In this document: positions 1-7,689 of the stretch, piece after piece | How positions within the stretch are numbered: position 1 is the first letter of the stretch | Layout of the letters: every line of letters begins with the position of its first letter | Source: an uncultured Alteromonadaceae bacterium | GTDB taxonomy: Bacteria; Pseudomonadota; Gammaproteobacteria; Enterobacterales; Alteromonadaceae | Direction of reading: 5' to 3' | Length of the DNA: 39,638 nt | Assembly (NCBI GenBank): GCA_947503265.1 | Contig: CANNDC010000029.1 | Coordinates: forward strand, 1 to 39,638 | The notes under the pieces: model-generated | The model's database searches: none | Told to the model about the DNA's origin: nothing | The model's input: the letters and a program-made list of their open reading frames with translations, nothing else | Position numbers and translations under genes: made by a program

Positions 1-5
1 GAATT

Positions 6-71
6 TAGCTCAAATCTAAACTGACAGTCACCATTTGAAAAACGGGTAACTGTCAGATCAAGTCTGAGCTA
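6..71. repeat. Nested imperfect palindrome 3' of the HNH gene
   Basis: Outer arms TAGCTCA (6-12) and TGAGCTA (65-71) are perfect reverse complements. Inner arms CTGACAGT (21-28) and ACTGTCAG (49-56) are also perfect, and extend past one mismatch by ACC/GGT around a 12-base loop. The element sits just after the stop of the HNH nuclease gene, which reads leftward into it. It could be a 3' hairpin of that transcript or an island-edge element. There is no clear T-run, so it is not a typical intrinsic terminator. Confidence 0.6.
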
Positions 72-98
72 CTACAACTGAAGCGTTTGTTACAAGAT

Positions 99-782
99 TT
101 ATTGACGCAACTTTTTAACTGCATTCAATGTTATGTCGCTTCCAATTTTCTTTGAGTGCTTTAGCAATAACTCTTCTAAAACTTTCTTCTCATTAGCTTC
201 ATAGTTTTTTGGATCCATAAGCGCAACCTGCATCAGTTCTTGCACTTTATCGCTCACACTTTCTTCTCTACCAGGCCCCGCATCCATCATAAAGCGGTCT
301 AAACCATAGATTCGATATGTATTTCTTCCTTTGGGAGTTTTGATTCTATACAGCTTCCCTAGAACTATAACGTCTAAGTGCTCATTATAATTATCGAAAT
401 GCGGGTGCACAATTCTATAGGCAGTCGAAGACATTGGAAATCTGACTCTACTTTCCCTATCTAATACTCGACCGTCTCGCTTTTCATTATTACAATCAGG
501 GCATGTAATGCACAAATTTTTTGGCTTAAACATAAAACTAGGGTGCGTTGCTTTTGAAATAATATGTTCGGCGTCCCAAGCTCTATTGCTATTCACTACT
601 ATTCTTTGCCTGCAAAAAAAGCATGTATAATCTTGTTCTTTTAAATAATGATCTTTAATTGTCTTCCGGACATGCGAATACTTCTCGTCGGACCAAGACA
701 CAGACTCTTTATCTTTAAGAGCATTAAACTCATTAACTAGATCTAGGTCTTTTCCTAAAAAAATTACTTCATTCACGCTCAA
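99..782 (-). CDS. ptuB: HNH endonuclease, Septu PtuB-like
   Basis: A 227-residue HNH-family nuclease, probably the DNA-cutting partner of the ATPase encoded just upstream. The Zn/HNH core is plain: a CxxC pair (Cys54, Cys57), the DAEHI segment with His73, the conserved KNL near residue 88-90, and a second CxxC followed by Asn (CPDCNN, 94-99). Length and gene order (ATPase first, HNH second) fit PtuB of Septu systems, known in the literature as anti-phage defence. The same pair also occurs as the effector of some retrons (type I-A), but no reverse transcriptase is present here. The start used is TTG at 782, with GGAG a few bases upstream; GTG at 776 is an alternative. Either start overlaps the ATPase stop, so the two genes are probably translationally coupled. 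The family is assigned from motifs and synteny, not from a search. Confidence 0.75.
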   Translation of the reverse strand: MSVNEVIFLGKDLDLVNEFNALKDKESVSWSDEKYSHVRKTIKDHYLKEQDYTCFFCRQRIVVNSNRAWDAEHIISKATHPSFMFKPKNLCITCPDCNNEKRDGRVLDRESRVRFPMSSTAYRIVHPHFDNYNEHLDVIVLGKLYRIKTPKGRNTYRIYGLDRFMMDAGPGREESVSDKVQELMQVALMDPKNYEANEKKVLEELLLKHSKKIGSDITLNAVKKLRQ

Positions 783-2388
783 GAATCTCCAACGCCTTTT
801 TTAGGGTAGAAAGTAATTTTTTAACTGGGTCACCTTCATCAATGAATGAGTCAAGTTTAATTAAGCTTGTAATTTTTTCGGAAAAATCTTTATCCAGCCT
901 TTTTCCTTCGCTCAACTTAGATAGAACTTCTATTAACTGTCGAATTAGGTACTCATTTTGATAACCCGGTGAATTAAAGATTTTAGCAAGCTGATAATCT
1001 GATGACTTAAATGCATACTCCTCACCACGAATCGCATCTGCAGGATTGTTCTCTAGATTAACTAGGAATGAGTTAGAAGATGGGATCGAGGAAACTATAC
1101 TCGGAGAGTGAGTCGCGAGGATAAAATGACAACTTTTATAATTAGAAAAAATGGTTTCTATTAATGGCAAAAAGTCTCTCTGCCATTCAGGGTGTAAGCT
1201 TAATTCTGGTTCATCTAATAATACAATTGAGTTATCAGATATTGAGCCTGCTATTGCCAATACATTAAAAAGTATACATAACTCGCCAGAGCTAGCTTCC
1301 GTAAGAAAAAATTTCTTATCTTCTAGGTCTTTAGTAAATTCAATATTGGCTAGGTCTACTAAATCATAACTAGCAAGCACAGAAAATTCTTCTAGAAATT
1401 TTGGCTCAATACTTGTGGAATTATCAATATCAAGTTCGATTGAAAAAGCCTCTTCACGCCGATGGAATACATCGGTCTCCGAATTGGAATAAAGGCCATC
1501 GAAAAGTGTCTTCGCGCTAGCGAGAATTCTAGCCTTATCTTCATCCTCTAAGTTCTCATCAGTATCTTTTCCTTTAAAGAATCTGACGCTTCGAACAGCT
1601 TCTATAGGCCCTCTGCGCTCTTCGTTAAGAATATCTTCAAATGAAAAATGGTCAGGAAATTTCAGGAAAACTGTGAATTTTGTTTTAAGTCCCAGGTATG
1701 AGAATAAAGGCTGTAATTCATTCATTCTTCTTTTGGGTTTCAAGAAAAAGTTAACAAAAGATGCTCCAAGCTGGTCGAACTTTGACCTCATATAGCTTTT
1801 GCTAGATCTATCTTTAGTTCTTGCTCCACGATAAAGGTAATGGTTACCTAACACGCTAAGATAAGAACGCATTCTCCGTTCGTCTAGAATAGGAAATTTA
1901 TCAAATGGACTTGATGAAACAGCAATAATTTTGGGGAAGTTCTCGATTTTTTCTTGTGTAGAGTCGCCAAGTATATGTTCTATTACAGGTTCTCTACCTC
2001 CAATATATTGGATGCGTAGACTTTCAATGACTCTCTCATGTAAGTGTTCAGGTATCTGGCTAAAATCAATATTTGGCGGAATAAATATAGGTTTCGTAAT
2101 AAGTATCTTCTGATAAGTATTACCGTCAGAAAGAGTTAAACATCCCGTTTCATCTAAGCCGGTAAGGTCTCGCTTTTCGTAGTAATCAAATAAGTCTTCA
2201 ATATGAAATGAATGCTTGCTGGTACTTAAAAGTGAAGATATTGCCAAGTGGATTATTTTCTGAAAAAGCCTACTTTTTCCTGAACCGTTGCGACCGACAA
2301 TGATCGTAAATACATTTTTATCTTTGTCATAATCTTTAGAACAAAGTTTTATTTCTTTGTTTTCAAACTTCACTTCACTGACAATCAT
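769..2388 (-). CDS. ptuA: AAA/ABC-type ATPase, Septu PtuA-like
   Basis: A 539-residue SMC/OLD-like ATPase. The Walker A motif GRNGSGKS lies at residues 32-39, an ABC-signature-like SSGE at about 365-368, Walker B with LLDEPELSLHP at about 389-400, and the switch histidine in LATHSPS at about 424-430. The long middle region (about 60-350) has no motif I recognise. This head-only architecture, followed directly by an overlapping HNH gene, is that of the Septu ATPase PtuA, which assembles with PtuB and restrains or licenses its nuclease according to ATP state (family knowledge). Overcoming-lysogenisation-defect (OLD) nucleases are excluded because there is no TOPRIM domain in the C-terminus. The DNA is more AT-rich than the nearby core genes, in keeping with horizontal acquisition (visual impression). 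Confidence 0.75.
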   Translation of the reverse strand: MIVSEVKFENKEIKLCSKDYDKDKNVFTIIVGRNGSGKSRLFQKIIHLAISSLLSTSKHSFHIEDLFDYYEKRDLTGLDETGCLTLSDGNTYQKILITKPIFIPPNIDFSQIPEHLHERVIESLRIQYIGGREPVIEHILGDSTQEKIENFPKIIAVSSSPFDKFPILDERRMRSYLSVLGNHYLYRGARTKDRSSKSYMRSKFDQLGASFVNFFLKPKRRMNELQPLFSYLGLKTKFTVFLKFPDHFSFEDILNEERRGPIEAVRSVRFFKGKDTDENLEDEDKARILASAKTLFDGLYSNSETDVFHRREEAFSIELDIDNSTSIEPKFLEEFSVLASYDLVDLANIEFTKDLEDKKFFLTEASSGELCILFNVLAIAGSISDNSIVLLDEPELSLHPEWQRDFLPLIETIFSNYKSCHFILATHSPSIVSSIPSSNSFLVNLENNPADAIRGEEYAFKSSDYQLAKIFNSPGYQNEYLIRQLIEVLSKLSEGKRLDKDFSEKITSLIKLDSFIDEGDPVKKLLSTLKKALEILERE

Positions 2389-2944
2389 TCAAATTACTCA
2401 TTTATTGACGAAGAGTACTGTATCTAGACGCGTTACAATTTAATAGTGTTCACATTACGCGTTTTTCTTCCGAGCGAGTCCCCATTTTGGTCCATAGTGC
2501 CATCATTCCGAAATTACTGAAAGTCAAAGTATACAAAGGTTACGCACTATTTGGACTAATTATATTTACGACAAAAACGCTCGATTGTGTCGTTTTCCCT
2601 GAATATAGAGAAAGGTCGTTATAACTGGTTATCGAGACAGGCTCCTAACTCTCAACAATAAAAATATCTTGCCAGTTATGGCACTTAAAGCAGAAGGTTG
2701 TTATCAGTCGTGGAAATGTCAGAAATTCGCGCATTGATGTTATCAAGTAAACAATGCGCCAACTTCCGCTTAACGTACGCTTCGGCCCCAAAGGCTCACA
2801 CAGACAAGGAGCAGACAGTCAGATATCACTCTTGTGAAAATATTAATAGAAGCCTCGTTCTATTGATTATTAGGTGCTCGCTTTCCACAACGGTATATCA
2901 GCTTGTGTTGGGACGATCACAAATAATCCAAAAATAGAGCCTTA
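2389..2944. other. Gene-poor gap in the accessory island
   Basis: About 556 bases with no convincing gene. It must hold the promoter of the ATPase-HNH pair (reading left), but I see no strong -10/-35 pair. On the minus strand 2433-2513 is a 27-codon open stretch without a usable start, possibly the tail of a lost gene. A plus-strand frame at 2698-2937 has no homology I recognise and no good ribosome binding site. The stretch near 2760-2790 (ACTTCCGCTT...GGCCCCAAAGG) resembles a sequence at about 4810-4835. No reverse transcriptase or retron RNA was found here. Confidence 0.6.
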
Positions 2945-4666
2945 TTAAAGAGATACTGGCTCACCAACGGTTTCATCGAACAATTCTGCTTCACAAAAAG
3001 TTCCTGAAGAATCCAGCTTTCCATGACCGCTATAAAAGTGACCTGAAACTGGAGTAAACGAAATCTCTCTTTCCGTTTGAATAAGTTCAGCCCTATTGGT
3101 ATATCTGCAAACCAGAGTAATTGATGTCAGCGTTTCAGGGAGCTCTGTCGAAACAGACCACTCTTCCTCATCAGATGCTCGGGCTGGATAAAAGAATTTT
3201 ACAGATACCTGTATTAGATCATTTTGACCTTCAAACCATGTTAATGGTGCTATTTCACTATCGCATTCTGAAAGTGCATTCTTTTTATCGACAATTGAAT
3301 ATCTTCGATTTGGCTCGAGGTAGAATTCGACACTATGCAATTCTTCAAGGACATTCTCATTATGCTTGCAAGAATATGTAACTACCTTATTTCCAGAAGG
3401 AACCGTAGCATTTAGCTTAGCGGTAACTTTAAAGTCACCAACTTGCTCTACTTTATATTTTCTCTGATGTATAAGATTAATTAGGCTCTTGTTTGAAGGA
3501 AGTGTTCTACCTACAAAAGGAAATCGATACTTTTTGTGGGCATCACAGTCACAAGGGATTGCATTGCGCCCCGAATAACACCTATTTTTATCTTGCGCGC
3601 TGACTTTGCTAATCCCACACTGTCGCAATTTGAAGCTCTCTGCATCAGCACCAATGATTTTAAGAGAATTTTCGTAAGCATATCTTTTGTCTTTAGAAAA
3701 CCAATCACTCAAGACTACAAAAGAGTCAGGATCTGCATCTTCAAGCTTGACAGTTCGCTGAAAAACAGAATTTTTATCTTTGTACCAGTCGAAATCTAAG
3801 GCTACAAACGTTTCCACATCACAAATGTCACATTTTTTACCAGCACGATAAACGTGTTTATCATCTTTTCCGGTACTGAAGTCCATGACTTCAAAAGTCG
3901 AAGGGGCTGCTTCAGCTACTAAGTCTTCCGTATAAAAAACGTGTTTAGCATCAACTCCCCAGCCTCCGCTCAGTGGTTTAAATGTTTTGGGATCAGCTTC
4001 TTTGACCAGCTTATCTCCCCAGTGCGACTTAAACCAAATCTTTTGTTTATTCTCGAAATAGGTATTTACTTTGATTAGCTTAGTAACTCTTTCTCCGCAA
4101 TTAGCTATAGTAGCTAATGAGTCCTTCCACGAGACCTCCGAATTAAACCCTTCAATCAAACCGTTACTGTTGTTTGATCCGGAAAAAGTTCCCATACCAT
4201 GCTGAATCATATATTCCGGTTGATACATAGGAGGCCCTAAATCTTCGAGGTTTTGGCATAGCTTAGTGTTATCTTCAGAAATCTTTTTTAACGCTGTTTG
4301 AAAGTCTTCCAATGCTTTTTGATCAAGAGACCCCAGCAGGTTAAAACGAAGTACACTAATTGCTTGGTGTGCGGTTTTATCAGACACTCGAAGGGTATCG
4401 AAATAGCCATATGTCATACCTGAAAAATACAATTCTGCTGCATTAGAGTAGTTTTCAGACCTCAAGCATTTGTTGAGCCCAATGAAAACATCTACTGGAT
4501 TCATCGTATTTGCCAATTCATCTGCGGACGCGCAGTCAATAGGTTCAAACGGTTTAAGATTTCCTTCAGCTTTGTAATTTTTGACATCGTCATTTGAAGG
4601 AGGTGTGGAGTTACATGCCGTTAAAGCTATAAACGACAAAAATACAATTGCTTTAAATGCATCCAT
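2945..4666 (-). CDS. DKNYY-repeat lipoprotein
   Basis: A 573-residue predicted lipoprotein. The N-terminus is a signal peptide ending in the lipobox LTAC (Cys19), so the mature protein should be anchored in the inner or outer membrane. Residues from about 210 to 350 carry several DKNYY-type repeats: a short strand, then a K-D-K/D-x-x-V/A-F/Y core, as in GVDAKHVFYTE, GKDDKHVYRAG, YKDKNSVFQ and SKDKRYAYEN, each followed by 'ADPxSFxxL'. The function of DKNYY repeats is not known. The C-terminal part (about 400-573) is unassigned. It stands alone between two gene-poor gaps beside the Septu-like pair, so it may be island cargo, but nothing ties it to defence. Confidence 0.75.
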   Translation of the reverse strand: MDAFKAIVFLSFIALTACNSTPPSNDDVKNYKAEGNLKPFEPIDCASADELANTMNPVDVFIGLNKCLRSENYSNAAELYFSGMTYGYFDTLRVSDKTAHQAISVLRFNLLGSLDQKALEDFQTALKKISEDNTKLCQNLEDLGPPMYQPEYMIQHGMGTFSGSNNSNGLIEGFNSEVSWKDSLATIANCGERVTKLIKVNTYFENKQKIWFKSHWGDKLVKEADPKTFKPLSGGWGVDAKHVFYTEDLVAEAAPSTFEVMDFSTGKDDKHVYRAGKKCDICDVETFVALDFDWYKDKNSVFQRTVKLEDADPDSFVVLSDWFSKDKRYAYENSLKIIGADAESFKLRQCGISKVSAQDKNRCYSGRNAIPCDCDAHKKYRFPFVGRTLPSNKSLINLIHQRKYKVEQVGDFKVTAKLNATVPSGNKVVTYSCKHNENVLEELHSVEFYLEPNRRYSIVDKKNALSECDSEIAPLTWFEGQNDLIQVSVKFFYPARASDEEEWSVSTELPETLTSITLVCRYTNRAELIQTEREISFTPVSGHFYSGHGKLDSSGTFCEAELFDETVGEPVSL

Positions 4667-5041
4667 TCTAATTAACTCTCCAATAACTAACTTAGTAAGC
4701 TTTTACTTTGAGTTTAATAAGCGCTGTTGAAAATAACAACCAACGACCGGTATACGTACAAACCGGAACTACTGATTATTGAACAGTCGTTTCAAATAAA
4801 AATTGCTTGAACTTCCGCTTTGTCCCAAAAGCACCATTTCTTAAATACCCAAATATTAGCTTCCAACCAACTGATACTTTTGGCTGTTCACTCATATTTA
4901 TCAATTTCCAACCCTAGAATGCAAATAGCCCATTTTTCTTGGCATAGCAACGTCCATTTTCGGGGTATGTTGATTTTTGGCAAAACCATTATACCTTGTT
5001 GCTATGCCACTATTTATTTTCCGGACATAGATCAACAGCCG
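4667..5041. other. Gene-poor gap with a long palindrome
   Basis: About 375 bases between the DKNYY lipoprotein and the phosphoribosyltransferase. It contains the upstream region of the lipoprotein gene at its left and the 3' region of the phosphoribosyltransferase at its right. A plus-strand frame at 4820-5053 has low-complexity, unrecognised protein sequence and is not supported. The only clear structure is the 12-bp inverted repeat at 4940-5009, listed separately. Confidence 0.6.
4940..5009. repeat. Perfect 12-bp inverted repeat (stem-loop)
   Basis: TGGCATAGCAAC (4940-4951) and GTTGCTATGCCA (4998-5009) are perfect reverse complements separated by 46 bases, with a second inner pair GGTAT (4964-4968) and ATACC (4991-4995). 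It lies just 3' of the phosphoribosyltransferase gene, at the point where core genes give way to the accessory island. It could be a 3' hairpin, a small mobile-element relic or a protein-binding palindrome. It does not fit the integron attC end consensus. Confidence 0.65.
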
Positions 5042-5605
5042 TTAGTCAAATAGAATATCATGGACATTAGCTAAATCGGTTTTACCTTCAATGATTTCAT
5101 CGGGCGTCAACCCGGATATTTCATGAGGGAACACCAACCATTCATCACTTTCATGAACAAAGTAATCAGGCACCATATCCGTTTTGTTATTGTTTGGTTT
5201 GTAGTATGGGCACGCGATGCGAATATCGTTAGGAATATTTTTGCGAGAGAGTTTTTTGACTTGTGCCATCAGCGCTTGCACACTTCGACCAGAGTCAAAT
5301 ACATCGTCCACAATGAGTAGACTGTCCTCAGCGTTAGCGTTTTCAATCAAATAATGCAAACCGTGCACTTTAATCTGTTTAGATTGTTTATCGATGCCGT
5401 AATAGGAAGAGGTTCGTACTGCGATATGATCCGTTTCTACTTTTTTGTAGTCAAAATATTCTTGCACTGCGATGCCGATGGGAGCTCCCCCTCGCCATAT
5501 ACCCACAATAAAGTGAGGTCTGAATCCGTCTTGATAGACCTGCGAAGCTAAACGGAAAGAATCTTCCAATAGTTGTTGGGCAGTAATATATGTTTTTTGC
5601 ATCAA
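5042..5605 (-). CDS. Hypoxanthine/xanthine-type phosphoribosyltransferase
   Basis: A 187-residue type I phosphoribosyltransferase that should join a purine base (hypoxanthine, guanine or xanthine) to PRPP in nucleotide salvage. The PRPP-binding loop VDDVFDSGRS is at residues 99-108, with the two acidic residues followed by SGRS. An earlier glycine-rich loop, IWRGGAPIG (about 36-44), contributes the cis-peptide/pyrophosphate site. Substrate preference cannot be read from the sequence. The gene starts 14 bases after the stop of the LolC-like permease and on the same strand, so the two are probably co-transcribed; in lol operons the next gene is normally lolD. The Met at residue 2 is an equally good start. 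Confidence 0.85.
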   Translation of the reverse strand: MMQKTYITAQQLLEDSFRLASQVYQDGFRPHFIVGIWRGGAPIGIAVQEYFDYKKVETDHIAVRTSSYYGIDKQSKQIKVHGLHYLIENANAEDSLLIVDDVFDSGRSVQALMAQVKKLSRKNIPNDIRIACPYYKPNNNKTDMVPDYFVHESDEWLVFPHEISGLTPDEIIEGKTDLANVHDILFD

Positions 5606-5619
5606 AAACCTTTAATTTG

Positions 5620-6828
5620 TTATTCGTATTTTAAAGCTAGAGCGGGTTTAGTTCTTAGTGCTTTATAGGCTGGATAGAGAGTTGCCAAAAAACACAAAAC
5701 GATTGATAAAATAACCATAGACGTAATTTGTCCCCATTGCATATCTATCGGTATACCTTGTCCATCAGCAGACATAGCAACCGGTGCATCAATCAAGGAT
5801 AAGAATGGATTGATGAGCATTACCAAAGCTAAACCGCCGATCAAACCGAACAAAGTGCCTTTTAAGCCATTATATAGTCCATTGATGAGAAAAATCCCGA
5901 GAATTTCTTTGCTGGTAATTCCTTGCGTACGCAAAATAGCAATATCACCCTGTTTTTCCGTGACCACCATGACTAATGCCGAAACAATATTAAATGCTGC
6001 AACAGATATGATTAACAAAAGCATCAATGACATCATGTTCTTTTCCATCTTAACAGCATCGAACAGTGGGCCTTGTCGTGTGCGCCAATTATTGGTGGGT
6101 AAACCAATATGTTTTTCAACCTCAAGGTAATCAAATGCATCTTCTAAAAACAGCCGCGTATGAATAACTTTGCGTAACGGTTTACGCAACAGCTTGGCGC
6201 TATCATGTATATTCATCAACACCACTTTGTCATCTAATTGCGAGCCTACGTCAAAAATACCAACGACGGTAAATAATCTTTGACTGGGCATTCTGCCGAC
6301 AGGGGTATACACACTTGAAGCTGCTGAAATGACTCTGGTTTTATCTCCAGGGCGAAGGTTCAATTTTGTGGCTAGCGCCCTACCTATTGCAACCTTGTAT
6401 TGTCCTTGTTTTAAATCGGACAATTTTCCAATCATCATATTTTCAGCAATGATAGAGTTTTGCTGCATGACATCTGGTTCAACTCCTTGAACCAAGACCC
6501 CTTGAATTCCTCGTTTTGATTGCAATACACCTTCGCTCTCGATAAACGCGCTCGTATGATCAACACCTTCAATTCCATTGAGCTCGGCTAAAACGCTGTC
6601 GGTGTTGTCAAGATTTCGAGTATCGACGACAACATGCGGCATGATTCCCAGCAACCTGTTTTTGAGCTGCAATTCGAAACCATTCATCACAGACGCTACT
6701 GTTATCAAAGCAGTCAGTCCTAACGCTATGCCGACAACCGAGAACAGGTTGATAAAAGCAATGAAGTGACTCCCTTTGCTCGTTCTGGCGTATCTGAGTC
6801 CGATGTGTAAAAAAACAGGATAATTCAT
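5620..6828 (-). CDS. lolC: Lipoprotein-releasing ABC transporter permease, LolC-like
   Basis: A 402-residue inner-membrane permease of the LolCDE complex, which extracts outer-membrane lipoproteins and passes them to LolA. It has the FtsX/MacB layout: one N-terminal helix (about 24-48), a large periplasmic domain, then three C-terminal helices (about 265-400). The segment GRMPSQRLFTVVG matches the LolC 'hook' region, and MEKNMMSL...VTEKQGDIAILRTQG is typical of the family, so LolC fits better than LolE; a LolF-type hybrid is possible. It is next to the PilZ-mfd block, as lol genes are in many gammaproteobacteria. What is odd is that neither lolD nor lolE follows: a phosphoribosyltransferase begins 14 bases downstream instead. 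Confidence 0.85.
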   Translation of the reverse strand: MNYPVFLHIGLRYARTSKGSHFIAFINLFSVVGIALGLTALITVASVMNGFELQLKNRLLGIMPHVVVDTRNLDNTDSVLAELNGIEGVDHTSAFIESEGVLQSKRGIQGVLVQGVEPDVMQQNSIIAENMMIGKLSDLKQGQYKVAIGRALATKLNLRPGDKTRVISAASSVYTPVGRMPSQRLFTVVGIFDVGSQLDDKVVLMNIHDSAKLLRKPLRKVIHTRLFLEDAFDYLEVEKHIGLPTNNWRTRQGPLFDAVKMEKNMMSLMLLLIISVAAFNIVSALVMVVTEKQGDIAILRTQGITSKEILGIFLINGLYNGLKGTLFGLIGGLALVMLINPFLSLIDAPVAMSADGQGIPIDMQWGQITSMVILSIVLCFLATLYPAYKALRTKPALALKYE

Positions 6829-6938
6829 TACTGCAGAAACGCCTTAGTGTAATTCACTGGTAGATTTGATAGCGATTAATTCCTTCGGGGCCTGAAGGCC
6901 TTTGCAATGTAATACAAAATATACTTTGGATACTGCTG

Positions 6939-6966
6939 TTCACACAGCTTAATTAGCTGGCATAAT
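6939..6966 (+). promoter_or_regulatory. Candidate sigma-70 promoter for the PilZ-mfd run
   Basis: TTCACA (6939-6944) and CATAAT (6961-6966) are separated by 16 bases, upstream of the PilZ-family gene that begins at 7049. This is the best match in the divergent gap shared with the lolC-like gene. Four plus-strand genes follow with almost no spacing, so this promoter may serve all of them. Confidence 0.5.
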
Positions 6967-7048
6967 ACGTGTTTGCATATAAACAGACAAGACGAAGATA
7001 GCAACGCCTATCAAGTGGCTATGTTATTAAGAAATTCGTGGAGATTAG

Positions 7049-7684
7049 ATGGATTCAACCAATACAAGTCGCCCCGGCTTAGAAGAAAAGCTGGCACAGT
7101 TCCATGAGTTTTTTGCGATAAAGCATAATTTGAGTATTAACATGAAACCCGTAGGGGCGGAATTTGAAGTCCCTAGTGAGCAAGGCTTAAATGAAGTTAT
7201 GCCTTACGCTTTTAAGATTGCGTCGCAAATATCAGAAATTGAATCTCAAGCTTTGCGCCCACTTAGAAACCTAGGGGAACATGCTAATCAATTGGTTGAA
7301 TTCTTGAATCATCAATCTAAAAAAATCGACTTGATGATGTCATTAATACTGCAACAACAAGATGACGAGCAATACAAACTGACTGCTTCTAAGTTTGGTG
7401 GTGGCGGCTTAGTCGTAATCACTGAAAGTCCAAGGGAAATAGGTGAAATAGCTGAACTTAAAATTTTCTTAACCGAAGAAGCCTCGGCAATATTTTGCTA
7501 TGGCGAGGTGATTAAAAGTGAAGAATGTGATTTGGGTTATGAGACATCGTTGATTTATGTAAGCATTAGGGAAGAAGATCAAGAATTGTTAGTCAGAGCC
7601 AGTTTGCACCTTCAAGCATTGCAACTTAGAGCGCGCTCTGCAAAAAAATCCACCGAATCCCAAACAACTCAGAACGACGAATAG
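7049..7684 (+). CDS. PilZ-family protein (degenerate)
   Basis: A 211-residue cytoplasmic protein with a helical N-terminal half (about 1-105) and a C-terminal beta-rich half that resembles a PilZ domain. The stretch SKFGGGGLVVITESPREIG (about 113-131) stands where PilZ proteins carry their (D/N)xSxxG motif, but the conserved Asp/Asn-x-Ser is altered and no RxxxR arm precedes it. I therefore doubt that it binds c-di-GMP; it may be a PilZ-like adaptor. The ATG at 7049 is preceded by GGAG at 7040-7043. It ends 5 bases before mfd, the neighbour commonly seen for this family in Alteromonadales and Shewanella (recalled synteny). Confidence 0.65.
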   Translation: MDSTNTSRPGLEEKLAQFHEFFAIKHNLSINMKPVGAEFEVPSEQGLNEVMPYAFKIASQISEIESQALRPLRNLGEHANQLVEFLNHQSKKIDLMMSLILQQQDDEQYKLTASKFGGGGLVVITESPREIGEIAELKIFLTEEASAIFCYGEVIKSEECDLGYETSLIYVSIREEDQELLVRASLHLQALQLRARSAKKSTESQTTQNDE

Positions 7685-7689
7685 ATTCA

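Noticed and set aside
2698..2937. 79-codon plus-strand frame in the island gap
   Set aside because: No recognisable domain, no good ribosome binding site, and the composition looks non-coding.
2389..2944. Retron reverse transcriptase or msr/msd RNA upstream of the ATPase
   Set aside because: No reverse-transcriptase frame (no YADD-type motif) occurs anywhere in the window, so the pair is not called a retron.
4940..5009. Integron attC site
   Set aside because: The ends do not match the RYYYAAC and GTTRRRY core sites, and no cassette-like neighbours exist.
4820..5053. 77-codon plus-strand frame across the palindrome
   Set aside because: It runs through the inverted repeat and into the end of the phosphoribosyltransferase gene; its sequence looks non-coding.
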